Notes under the pieces: generated by a model
Database searches by the model: none
Told to the model about the DNA's origin: nothing
The model's input: only the letters and a program-made list of their open reading frames with translations
NCBI GenBank assembly: GCA_964567545.1
Contig: CAZMNB010000018.1
Coordinates: 1 to 22,551, forward strand
DNA: 22,551 nt
DNA from: UBA7398 sp964567545
GTDB taxonomy: Bacteria; Actinomycetota; Actinomycetes; Nanopelagicales; Nanopelagicaceae
Direction: 5' to 3'
Program-made: the position numbers and the translations under genes
Part shown: one piece after another, positions 1 through 6,435 of the stretch
How positions within the stretch are numbered: position 1 is the stretch's first letter
Layout: each line of letters opens with the position of its first letter

Positions 1-1
1 T

Positions 2-163
2 GCCACGACTTTAGAGCTCTCACAAGATACGATTTCGCACTTCTTGAAGAATAAATTTGGTGGGTACGCAACGCCTAAGGAAATTCACAAGGTAGCGGAG
101 ATTCCAGTAACGGCGATTGGTAAACCGGATCGAGTAAAACTAATTGAGAGATTGGCTAAATGA
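2..163 (+). CDS. menE: MenE C-terminal fragment (o-succinylbenzoate--CoA ligase), partial at left edge
   Basis: Only the last 53 codons are in the window, read in the frame that ends with TGA at 161-163. The fragment has the C-terminal lid domain of the acyl-adenylate-forming (ANL) superfamily: a conserved F-x-x-Y-x-x-PK-x-I pattern, then IPVTAIGKPDR, in which the lysine of GKPDR lies where these enzymes carry the catalytic lysine used for adenylation. In menaquinone synthesis MenE activates o-succinylbenzoate with ATP and CoA in the cytoplasm. The specific identity rests mainly on context: the stop codon overlaps the start of menA (ATGA at 160-163), and menE-menA pairing is common in actinobacteria. 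Another ANL ligase cannot be excluded from the fragment alone. Confidence 0.72.
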   Translation, partial: ATTLELSQDTISHFLKNKFGGYATPKEIHKVAEIPVTAIGKPDRVKLIERLAK

Positions 164-1029
164 CAGCGTTAAGTGATTGGGTTGGCGGGGCTAGAACAAA
201 AACGTTACCGGCAGCAGTTGCTCCAGTAATGGTGGGCACATCACTTGCTGGAGTTGGTTTCAATATTGTTAAAGCAATCTTGGCTTTAATTGTTAGCATC
301 TCTCTACAAATTGCCGTTAACTACGCAAACGACTATTCCGATGGCATAAAAGGAATAGATGAAGATCGAATTGGTCCAATTAGATTAGTTGGCCAAAAAA
401 TTGCGTCACCTAAGGCTGTAAGAAATGCTGCTTACATTTTCTTTCTAATAGCTGCATTGGCTGGATTAATTCTCGCTATTCAAACTTCGCTCTGGTTAAT
501 TGCAGTTGGCGCGATCGCAATGCTTGCTGCTTGGACTTATACCGGTGGACCAAAACCATATGGGTATGCTGCGCTAGGTGAAATTTCGGTTTTTATATTC
601 TTCGGAATTGTCGCGACTGCAGGTAGTTACTTTGTACAAAGTCAGAAAATTACTTTTGCTAGCCTGGTCCTTTCAGTGCCAATTGGTGCGCTTGCTTGTG
701 CGATTCTAGGATTAAATAACTTAAGAGACTTAGTTAAAGATGAAGTGGCAAAGAAACGGACTTTGGCGGTTATTTTGGGAGATCGCAAATCTCGAATTCT
801 TTATGTTCTACTTCTAATGATCGCGCACATAGCGTCATTAATTGCTACGTTTGCTTCGCCTTACATCTTATTTACGCTGGTGTTGCTACCAGTTTCTGGG
901 AGATTAAGTAGAAAGGTACTTGACGGTGCTAACGGAAAAGCTTTGATTCCGCTCTTGGGAAATACTGGAAAACTTCAATTGGGTTATGCATTTTTCATCT
1001 CAATCGCACTCTTTGCAACTTCGCGCTAA
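160..1029 (+). CDS. menA: 1,4-dihydroxy-2-naphthoate polyprenyltransferase (MenA)
   Basis: Integral membrane UbiA-family prenyltransferase of 289 aa that attaches the isoprenoid tail to 1,4-dihydroxy-2-naphthoate, giving demethylmenaquinone. The N-terminus WVGGARTKTLPAAVAPV is characteristic of MenA. The first Mg-pyrophosphate motif is NDYSD at residues 57-61, followed by DEDRIGP. The second is the NNLRD motif at 186-190, followed by KKRTLAV at 198-204. The rest is mostly hydrophobic helices, as expected for about nine membrane spans. The start overlaps the preceding menE stop as ATGA, which suggests translational coupling and a shared transcript. The length is normal for the family. The product would supply menaquinone to the respiratory chain, consistent with the cytochrome c maturation genes next door. 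Confidence 0.95.
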   Translation: MTALSDWVGGARTKTLPAAVAPVMVGTSLAGVGFNIVKAILALIVSISLQIAVNYANDYSDGIKGIDEDRIGPIRLVGQKIASPKAVRNAAYIFFLIAALAGLILAIQTSLWLIAVGAIAMLAAWTYTGGPKPYGYAALGEISVFIFFGIVATAGSYFVQSQKITFASLVLSVPIGALACAILGLNNLRDLVKDEVAKKRTLAVILGDRKSRILYVLLLMIAHIASLIATFASPYILFTLVLLPVSGRLSRKVLDGANGKALIPLLGNTGKLQLGYAFFISIALFATSR

Positions 1030-1032
1030 ACT
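1027..1032 (+). promoter_or_regulatory. -10 box TAAACT for a leaderless transcript of the PLDc_N gene
   Basis: TAAACT overlaps the menA stop codon and lies exactly 6 nt before the ATG at 1039, so the expected transcription start is the A of the start codon. No Shine-Dalgarno sequence precedes this ATG. The same TANNNT-N6-ATG layout recurs at other genes in this window. The -35 region is not recognisable. Confidence 0.5.
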
Positions 1033-1038
1033 CCGAAC

Positions 1039-1293
1039 ATGCGTTACTTGCCGGTCATATTAGCTTTCGCCTTCACTATATATACGCTGGCAGATTGTGT
1101 ACGTACTCCCCAGGAGCTAATTAGAAATCTTCCGAAATGGGCTTGGGTTTTAATAATTTTGTTAATTGGAACTCTAGGCCCCGTTGCTTGGTTTGTAGCC
1201 GGCCGGCCAAAGCGACCGCGTAATGGTGGCGGATTTAAAAAAGGAAGAATCATTCCACCTGATGACAATCCGGATTTCTTACGTAATCTGTAA
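1039..1293 (+). CDS. Small membrane protein with PLDc_N domain
   Basis: This 84-residue protein has two hydrophobic segments, about residues 3-19 and 36-54. Between them is a short loop carrying the D-C-x-R pattern seen in the phospholipase D nuclease N-terminal (PLDc_N) family. The second segment ends in GPVAWFVAGRPKR. The cytoplasmic tail is basic and glycine-rich and closes with DDNPDFLRNL, a tail form typical of actinobacterial members. Despite the family name there is no catalytic HKD motif, and no enzyme activity is expected; the function is unknown. It is 9 nt downstream of menA and probably has its own leaderless promoter. Its TAA stop at 1291-1293 directly abuts the stop of the convergent ccsB gene. 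Confidence 0.85.
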   Translation: MRYLPVILAFAFTIYTLADCVRTPQELIRNLPKWAWVLIILLIGTLGPVAWFVAGRPKRPRNGGGFKKGRIIPPDDNPDFLRNL

Positions 1294-2193
1294 TTAAAGA
1301 CCAGAGTAAGTATGTCTTCCGGTTCCCCAAACGTTCACATAAACATAATTAAATAAGAAAGTAGATCCCGCAAATAAACAAAGCCATGCTGCTTTCTTAC
1401 CTTTCCATCCAGCGGTAACTCGGGCATGTAAGTAAGCGGCGTAAGCAACCCAGGTAATGAAAGCCCAAGTTTCTTTTGGATCCCAACCCCAATAGCGACC
1501 CCAGGCAGATTCAGCCCAGATGGCACCGGCGATAACTGCAAAAGTCCAAAGCGGAAAGACAAAAGCAACTAAGCGATAGGTAAGTTGATCAAGTGATTCA
1601 AGAGTGGGTAGTCGCTTTGCCCAAGAATTTCTGCCACCGCGAGATTCCATGCGTTCAAGAATTAAGTACGTGGCGGCTATTGTGTTAGCCAATAAAAATA
1701 CGCCTCCGGAAATAATTGCAGCCGAAACGTGCACAACTAGCCATGTTGATTTAAGGGCTGGAACTAGGGGTGCGCTTGGACGATAGAGAAGTGTGATTGC
1801 GGTTCCAAGAACTAATAAAACTGCGATTGAGATTGGTAACCCAAGCCAACGTAAATTAAATTTCTTTAACGCTGCAAGATATGCGCCGGTAAATGCAAGC
1901 GCACCAGTTATTGAGAACTCATACATGTTTCCCCAGGGAACTCGATGTGCAGATAATCCACGAACCACTACCCCTGCAAATAGAAGTAAGAATCCTAAAA
2001 TCATTAGCCCAGTTGCGATTCGAGCAACTTTGTCAGTTCTAGTTCGATCAAAAACATTAGTAAGGCTAGCTGAATCATCGCCGCGAATTGACCATGCTGT
2101 TTCCAAAGCATGGAGAAAGAAAGTCAATGTAAAGACGAAAAGTGATGAATAAATGAAGTTATTGGATAGATACGCTAACGAAGTTGAGTTCAT
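1294..2193 (-). CDS. ccsB: Cytochrome c biogenesis protein CcsB (ResC)
   Basis: Heme-handling membrane subunit of the System II cytochrome c synthetase, 299 aa with about eight hydrophobic helices. The tryptophan-rich WWD signature is clear at residues 231-243 (WGRYWGWDPKETW), the site that presents heme on the outer membrane face. Histidines that could be axial heme ligands occur at H155, H256 and H294. With ResB it forms the machine that ligates heme to the CXXCH motif of apocytochrome c. It is the last gene of the five-gene minus-strand operon. Its ATG follows the ResB stop with no gap, and a good ribosome binding site lies within the ResB end. Length is normal. Confidence 0.95.
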   Translation of the reverse strand: MNSTSLAYLSNNFIYSSLFVFTLTFFLHALETAWSIRGDDSASLTNVFDRTRTDKVARIATGLMILGFLLLFAGVVVRGLSAHRVPWGNMYEFSITGALAFTGAYLAALKKFNLRWLGLPISIAVLLVLGTAITLLYRPSAPLVPALKSTWLVVHVSAAIISGGVFLLANTIAATYLILERMESRGGRNSWAKRLPTLESLDQLTYRLVAFVFPLWTFAVIAGAIWAESAWGRYWGWDPKETWAFITWVAYAAYLHARVTAGWKGKKAAWLCLFAGSTFLFNYVYVNVWGTGRHTYSGL

Positions 2194-3660
2194 CTATCTC
2201 TCCTCTAACCAATTAGTTAAACCTGCTATTTCATCTTCTAAACCTGAAATATTGTTTTTTGAAAGCCCCGCTACCTCAATAACGTTACCAACTTTAATCC
2301 AAATACGGCGTCGTCTAGTAAAGAGCGAAATTAGCAAACCCAATATGGCGAGGATACTTCCAACTAGCGCATATTGCTTTCCGGGATCTCTAACGATTTG
2401 TAAATTTACCCAAGGCGTAAAACCATCAAATGTGATGGTGCCCACGTCATTGAAAGAATAACTTTCACCAATTGCTAATTCTTTCAATCCAATTCGTTCC
2501 ATCTTAGAAGTATCTAGTCGATAAACCGATTGTGGTACGCCGCTATCCATTCCGAGGTCACCTTGGAAAACTGAAATCAATAGATGTGGATCTAGCGCTT
2601 CTGGGAACGAAGAAAAAGCCCCGCGGCTGGCGCTCCGGTCTGCGGTTGGGATAAACGAACCAATAAATCCAATCTGCGGATTCATATCTGGAATTTTGAT
2701 TGCGCCGGCCGAAGTTAAGTTCGCATCTTGCGGTAAAAATGGAACTGCACCTTGAAAAACTACTACCCCAGATTTATCTCTAACAGTTACTAGAGGTGAA
2801 TACCCATTTGCTTGCAGATAAACCCGAGTACTGCCAAAAGTCAGTGGGCTATTTACTTTTACAATCTCTCTTTTCGCTGGACCACCGACTTCTTGTGAAA
2901 CCGATGTGGTTAGCGTGTAATCAATCGGTGCATTGGTTGCAAGATCGTATTCAGCCTTGAAATCTTTCAATGTAATCGCAAATGGTGGCAAGTTTTCCAG
3001 CTTAAAGAATCTTCCAGCGCTCAAATTGTCATAACTTGTTGGCGTATTAATAAACCGTTCACCAACATTTACAATCGCTTCACCGCGCATGCCTAGAACT
3101 GAACTCATTCCAATCCCTACTAAAACTACAATTAAGGATAAGTGGAAAAGCAAGTTTCCGGTTTCGCGTGCATAACCTTTTTCAGCTGAGATTGAATTCG
3201 GATTGTGGCGAATCCGAAATCGATTCTTTTTTAACCAGATCTCTGCATTCTGTAGCGCTGAACTTTCAGTGCTATTAACTATGCGATGAAATTCCATTTG
3301 ATCTAAATTCTTTGGTGTGAGTGGAGGTTTTGCGCCAATTGCTTTGAAATGCTCCCATGACCTTGGAAGTACGCATCCAATTAAAGATATAAAAAGTAAT
3401 AAGTAAATTGCTGAAAACCAAGGTGAACCATATACATCAAAAAGTTTTAGGCGGTCCATCCATTCGGCTACACCCGGATTATTATTAAAGTACTCTCGAA
3501 CTTTCATAGGATTCTGCGTGCGTTGTGGAAAGATTGATCCCGGAATTGCGCCTACTCCAAGGAGTAAGAGCAGAATTAGTGCAGTGCGCATACTTGTTAG
3601 TTGGCGCCACAAATAGCGAAAAAATCCAAAACTATTTAGATCTGGCGCTCTATCTGACAT
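2194..3660 (-). CDS. resB: Cytochrome c biogenesis protein ResB
   Basis: 488-residue ResB, the second core subunit of the System II cytochrome c synthetase. The N-terminus SMRTALILLLLLGVGAIPGSIFPQR is the typical first membrane span. It is followed by a second span near residues 80-98 and a third near 170-190. A large outward-facing domain follows, of about 230 residues, and a final span near 425-447 ends in a basic RRRR stop-transfer patch. ResB is thought to hold apocytochrome c and work with CcsB in heme ligation. Its ATG shares one base with the CcdA stop (TAATG at 3658-3662), and its TAG stop directly abuts the ccsB ATG. The length fits actinobacterial homologues. Confidence 0.93.
   Translation of the reverse strand: MSDRAPDLNSFGFFRYLWRQLTSMRTALILLLLLGVGAIPGSIFPQRTQNPMKVREYFNNNPGVAEWMDRLKLFDVYGSPWFSAIYLLLFISLIGCVLPRSWEHFKAIGAKPPLTPKNLDQMEFHRIVNSTESSALQNAEIWLKKNRFRIRHNPNSISAEKGYARETGNLLFHLSLIVVLVGIGMSSVLGMRGEAIVNVGERFINTPTSYDNLSAGRFFKLENLPPFAITLKDFKAEYDLATNAPIDYTLTTSVSQEVGGPAKREIVKVNSPLTFGSTRVYLQANGYSPLVTVRDKSGVVVFQGAVPFLPQDANLTSAGAIKIPDMNPQIGFIGSFIPTADRSASRGAFSSFPEALDPHLLISVFQGDLGMDSGVPQSVYRLDTSKMERIGLKELAIGESYSFNDVGTITFDGFTPWVNLQIVRDPGKQYALVGSILAILGLLISLFTRRRRIWIKVGNVIEVAGLSKNNISGLEDEIAGLTNWLEER
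2200..2205 (-). promoter_or_regulatory. Ribosome binding site GAGGAG for ccsB, inside the end of resB
   Basis: On the minus strand GAGGAG lies 6 nt before the ccsB ATG (2191-2193), within the last codons of resB. It supports the chosen start and indicates coupled translation of resB and ccsB. Confidence 0.65.
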
Positions 3661-4385
3661 TAAATCACCGGCGCAAAATCAGAAATCAAAGATCTTAAGT
3701 TGATCATTACATCGTTCCAAATTCCAAATACTTGCATCAGGCCGATAATGATCAGGAAAATTCCGCCGATATTTGTAATGTAATTACCGCGTTTGGTTAG
3801 AAACGAACGGAGCTTCCGCGATTTTTCTAGCGCTAACCCAAACAGTAAAAATGGTGTGCCCAAACCAAAACAATACGCGAGCGATAACAAGGCACCTCTA
3901 GTTGCGCTGCCTTCTTGAAAAGCTAAAGTCTCTACTGCGCCAAGGGTTGGTCCTATGCACGGTGTCCAACCTAATCCAAATAGAAAACCTAAAATTGGTG
4001 CACTAGCTATTCCGGAAAACTTTTGTAACGATGGCCGCCAGCTCCAAGAATACTTTTCGCTGTTGATAAAAATAACGCCAAATCCAATTGTTAAAACCCC
4101 TAAGACTTGGGTAAGCCATTTTGAATTACTTGAAATCGTTGCGCCAAGTGAACCAAATAACGCACCATAAATTGCAAATAGAATTGCAAAGCCAGAGATA
4201 AAGAGCAAAATACCAATCACAATTCTTGACTTTGAATTACTTACGCCGGCTATGTATCCAAGGAACCCTGGGAGTAGCGGCAAAACACACGGTGAAATAA
4301 ACGAAATTAATCCAGCGAGAGCTGCAACGACCATTGCAAAAATTAGGTTGCCGTCAAATACTTGGTTTACGAAGAAATCGCTCAT
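3660..4385 (-). CDS. ccdA: Cytochrome c biogenesis protein CcdA
   Basis: Six-helix membrane thiol transporter of the DsbD/CcdA family, 241 aa. It carries electrons from cytoplasmic thioredoxin across the membrane to an extracytoplasmic thioredoxin, which keeps apocytochrome c cysteines reduced for heme attachment. The two redox cysteines are present in their family motifs: FISPCVLPLLPG (C33) and GWTPCIGPTLG (C143). Each lies in a proline-rich helix of one of the two pseudo-repeats. It sits one base after the stop of the TlpA-like gene and overlaps resB by one base, so it is co-translated with its likely partner and client system. The M. tuberculosis cluster Rv0525-Rv0529 has the same order. 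Confidence 0.95.
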   Translation of the reverse strand: MSDFFVNQVFDGNLIFAMVVAALAGLISFISPCVLPLLPGFLGYIAGVSNSKSRIVIGILLFISGFAILFAIYGALFGSLGATISSNSKWLTQVLGVLTIGFGVIFINSEKYSWSWRPSLQKFSGIASAPILGFLFGLGWTPCIGPTLGAVETLAFQEGSATRGALLSLAYCFGLGTPFLLFGLALEKSRKLRSFLTKRGNYITNIGGIFLIIIGLMQVFGIWNDVMINLRSLISDFAPVI

Positions 4386-4386
4386 T

Positions 4387-4926
4387 TTATTCCGCTAACA
4401 ACTTCTTAATTATGTTTTCTAAAGCCAATACTGTGGTTTCGCCACTTATCCGAGCCGCGATCTTATTCTCTTTATCTAGAACTAATGTAGTTGGAATTGC
4501 ATTCGGTGTTAATTGCCCACGAAACTTTAATAAAATAGCGTCATCGGTGAGCGTTGGATAAGAAATTGCAAATCGCTTTACAAATGATCGAGCAGACGAG
4601 AGATTATCTCTAGTTAAAATCCCGACAAACTGAGTCTCTGGATATTTATCAGCTAGCGCTTCAAGTGCGGGTGCTTCGGCTCGGCATGGAGAGCACCAAG
4701 AAGCCCAGACATTTACAACTGTAATGATTTTGCTTTTAGCAACATAAGTAGTTCCGTTAAGCGTTGGTCCGGCAATTATTGGCGCAACATTGCGGTCGAT
4801 TTTTGGAATCATAATGACAGCGCCATTACCGGATATAAATTTATCTTCGTTTGGTGTGGAGAGGCCACCACCCGCACAACTAGTAAGAGTAAGAACTAAA
4901 ATAATTATATAGATTAGACGTTTCAT
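4387..4926 (-). CDS. TlpA/ResA-like thiol-disulfide oxidoreductase, lipoprotein
   Basis: Extracytoplasmic thioredoxin-fold protein that should pass electrons from CcdA to apocytochrome c. I place the start at the ATG at 4924-4926, giving 179 aa. A longer frame begins 13 codons upstream, but the inner start yields a clean signal, KRLIYIIILVLTLTSC, with a lipobox L-T-S-C at residues 14-17. It also places the ATG one base after the preceding stop. The active site WCSPC is at residues 77-81, in the context VNVWASWCSPCRAEAP typical of TlpA/ResA, and a later P-T-T-L gives the cis-proline region. The protein would be lipid-anchored on the outer membrane face. It is the second gene of the cytochrome c operon. 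Confidence 0.9.
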   Translation of the reverse strand: MKRLIYIIILVLTLTSCAGGGLSTPNEDKFISGNGAVIMIPKIDRNVAPIIAGPTLNGTTYVAKSKIITVVNVWASWCSPCRAEAPALEALADKYPETQFVGILTRDNLSSARSFVKRFAISYPTLTDDAILLKFRGQLTPNAIPTTLVLDKENKIAARISGETTVLALENIIKKLLAE

Positions 4927-4927
4927 T

Positions 4928-5557
4928 TTATGATTTTTTTGGAAGCATGTGCGCTGCGGGCTCACTGTAACTCAATCCTGAAATCATTCCTTCATTATCA
5001 AAATGAACACTGGTGACTGAAGCTAACGTGCATTGTCGCTTTCTGGGATCGTGTAAGAAACTACGATTTTCAATTGCGGATCTCATAATCCAAATTGGTA
5101 ATTGGTGCGATACGCAAATTGCATCTTTTCCATTTGCTGCCTTATAGGCGGCAAAGATTGCAGCAAACATTCGATTAACTTGTTCAACATATGGTTCGCC
5201 CCAGGATGGACGCCATGGATTCCAGAGATGACGCCAAGCACTTGGTCTACGCAGTACGCCGTCACCAACACCAAATGGTTTACCTTCAAATACATTTGCA
5301 GCTTCAATTAAGCGGTCATCTGTAGTGATTTCAATATTGTGCGCTTTTGAAATTGGCGCAGCAGTTTCTTGCGCTCGTTGCAGTGGCGAAACATGCAGCG
5401 CTCCGATTTCTAAACTTTTTGACCAATCCGCAACTGCTTCTGCCATCGCAACTCCCCGCGCGGATAACCGCCATCCGGGTTGTCGACCGTAAAGAATCTT
5501 TCCAGGATTTTCAACTTCTCCGTGGCGAAGAACGTGAACGGTGCTATAAGTCTCCAT
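4928..5557 (-). CDS. Histidine phosphatase family protein (phosphoglycerate mutase-like)
   Basis: 209-residue member of the histidine phosphatase superfamily. The phospho-accepting histidine is in the RHG motif at residues 11-13 (VHVLRHGEVENP). An arginine follows in SPLQRAQETA (R61), and the second catalytic histidine is in CVSHQLP (H151). An acidic residue near 85 could be the proton donor. The substrate cannot be deduced; it lacks the length and features of true glycolytic phosphoglycerate mutase. It heads the five-gene cytochrome c operon, as the equivalent gene Rv0525 does in M. tuberculosis, so a link with heme or cytochrome maturation is possible but unproven. A -10 box 6 nt before the ATG suggests a leaderless transcript. 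Confidence 0.88.
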   Translation of the reverse strand: METYSTVHVLRHGEVENPGKILYGRQPGWRLSARGVAMAEAVADWSKSLEIGALHVSPLQRAQETAAPISKAHNIEITTDDRLIEAANVFEGKPFGVGDGVLRRPSAWRHLWNPWRPSWGEPYVEQVNRMFAAIFAAYKAANGKDAICVSHQLPIWIMRSAIENRSFLHDPRKRQCTLASVTSVHFDNEGMISGLSYSEPAAHMLPKKS

Positions 5558-5563
5558 GGATTA

Positions 5564-5569
5564 AGCATA
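5564..5569 (-). promoter_or_regulatory. -10 box TATGCT of the cytochrome c biogenesis operon
   Basis: On the minus strand TATGCT is followed by exactly 6 nt and then the ATG at 5555-5557. This predicts a leaderless mRNA for the histidine phosphatase gene and hence for the whole downstream operon. It lies back-to-back with the promoter of the HAD gene within a 59-bp divergent region. No clear -35 box is visible. Confidence 0.55.
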
Positions 5570-5604
5570 AAGCAGTAAATCGCGACGAGTTCCGTTCTAT
5601 TGGC

Positions 5605-5610
5605 TAAGGT
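5605..5610 (+). promoter_or_regulatory. -10 box TAAGGT of the HAD hydrolase gene
   Basis: TAAGGT is separated by 6 nt from the ATG at 5617, so transcription should begin at the start codon. No Shine-Dalgarno sequence is present upstream. Confidence 0.5.
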
Positions 5611-5616
5611 ATAGAT

Positions 5617-6378
5617 ATGGCAGTCAATGAGAAAAAGGTTGCCTTTTTTGATATAGATAACACCTTAATTAAAGGTTCAACCATTTTCTTTCTCGGCCGC
5701 GGGATGTATCAAAGAGGTTTCTTTTCTAAAAAAGATATTGGTGCATTCGTTTTGGCAAATTTAAGATATCGAATGACTGGAACGGAAAAACCAGAAGAGA
5801 TAGCCCGCTTTCAAAAAGCTGCCACAGATTTCATTGGTGGCCATGATGTATCTGAAATCAAAGAAACTGGTAGCGAAATTTATGATGAATTCGTTTCGCC
5901 CGCTATCTGGCAAGGAACGATTGATATTGCCAACCAACACTTAAAAAATAGCGAAGAAGTCTGGCTTGTAACTGCAGCTCCCGAAGATATGGCTAATTTG
6001 ATTGCTGAGAAATTAGGTTTAACTGGAGCAATTGGCACAAAAGCTGAAGTTGCGGATGGTAAGTACACCGGAAATCTAGTTGGACATTTATTACATGGTC
6101 GTGAAAAAGCTAGCGCGATTAAATCTCTTGCAGAGAAAACTGGATTTGATCTTAAAAATTGTTATGCCTACTCTGATAGCCATCATGACTTACCCCTTCT
6201 AAATGCAGTTGGACACCCATCTGCGATAAACCCAGATGCGAAACTGAGAATTATTGCTTTTGCAAATGGGTGGCCAGTTCACGATTTCCGGAGGCTTCGT
6301 TGGCTTAACCGATTTATTGGACCGGCGATTAGTCGCTTTGCTGGTCTTTTCGCATTTATTAAACCAAGGCTCCGATAA
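5617..6378 (+). CDS. HAD-IB family hydrolase (SerB-like phosphatase)
   Basis: 253-residue haloacid dehalogenase superfamily phosphatase of subfamily IB. The nucleophile motif is FFDIDNTLIKG, with D12 and D14. Motif II is the threonine in LVTAAP (T119). Motif III is the lysine in HGREKASAI (K164). Motif IV is YSDSHHDLPLL, with D187 and D191 binding Mg. A helical cap lies between motifs I and II, at about residues 25-95. SerB, CicA and glycerol-phosphate phosphatases share this plan. The substrate is not evident, and I do not call it phosphoserine phosphatase because close homologues are usually annotated only as HAD-IB hydrolases. The C-terminal tail (about 225-253) is basic and hydrophobic and could associate with membrane. 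Confidence 0.9.
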   Translation: MAVNEKKVAFFDIDNTLIKGSTIFFLGRGMYQRGFFSKKDIGAFVLANLRYRMTGTEKPEEIARFQKAATDFIGGHDVSEIKETGSEIYDEFVSPAIWQGTIDIANQHLKNSEEVWLVTAAPEDMANLIAEKLGLTGAIGTKAEVADGKYTGNLVGHLLHGREKASAIKSLAEKTGFDLKNCYAYSDSHHDLPLLNAVGHPSAINPDAKLRIIAFANGWPVHDFRRLRWLNRFIGPAISRFAGLFAFIKPRLR

Positions 6379-6420
6379 GCTCGGTAAATTCTCGAATAGG
6401 CAGAATCGATACTTCTTCGG

Positions 6421-6426
6421 TAATGT
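6421..6426 (+). promoter_or_regulatory. Possible -10 box TAATGT of the helicase-associated operon
   Basis: TAATGT lies 9 nt before the ATG at 6436 in the 57-bp gap after the HAD gene. There is no ribosome binding site, so a transcript with a leader of 0-3 nt is plausible. The spacing is less exact than for the other -10 boxes here, so confidence is low. Confidence 0.3.
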
Positions 6427-6435
6427 AAGCCAGTT

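Noticed and set aside
1793..2461. Plus-strand open frames opposite ccsB and resB
   Set aside because: They run antisense to confidently identified membrane protein genes, and no motif is recognisable in them.
4927..4965. 13-residue extension of the TlpA-like protein
   Set aside because: The inner ATG gives a complete lipoprotein signal and sits one base after the preceding stop; the extension overlaps the histidine phosphatase and would bury the signal peptide.
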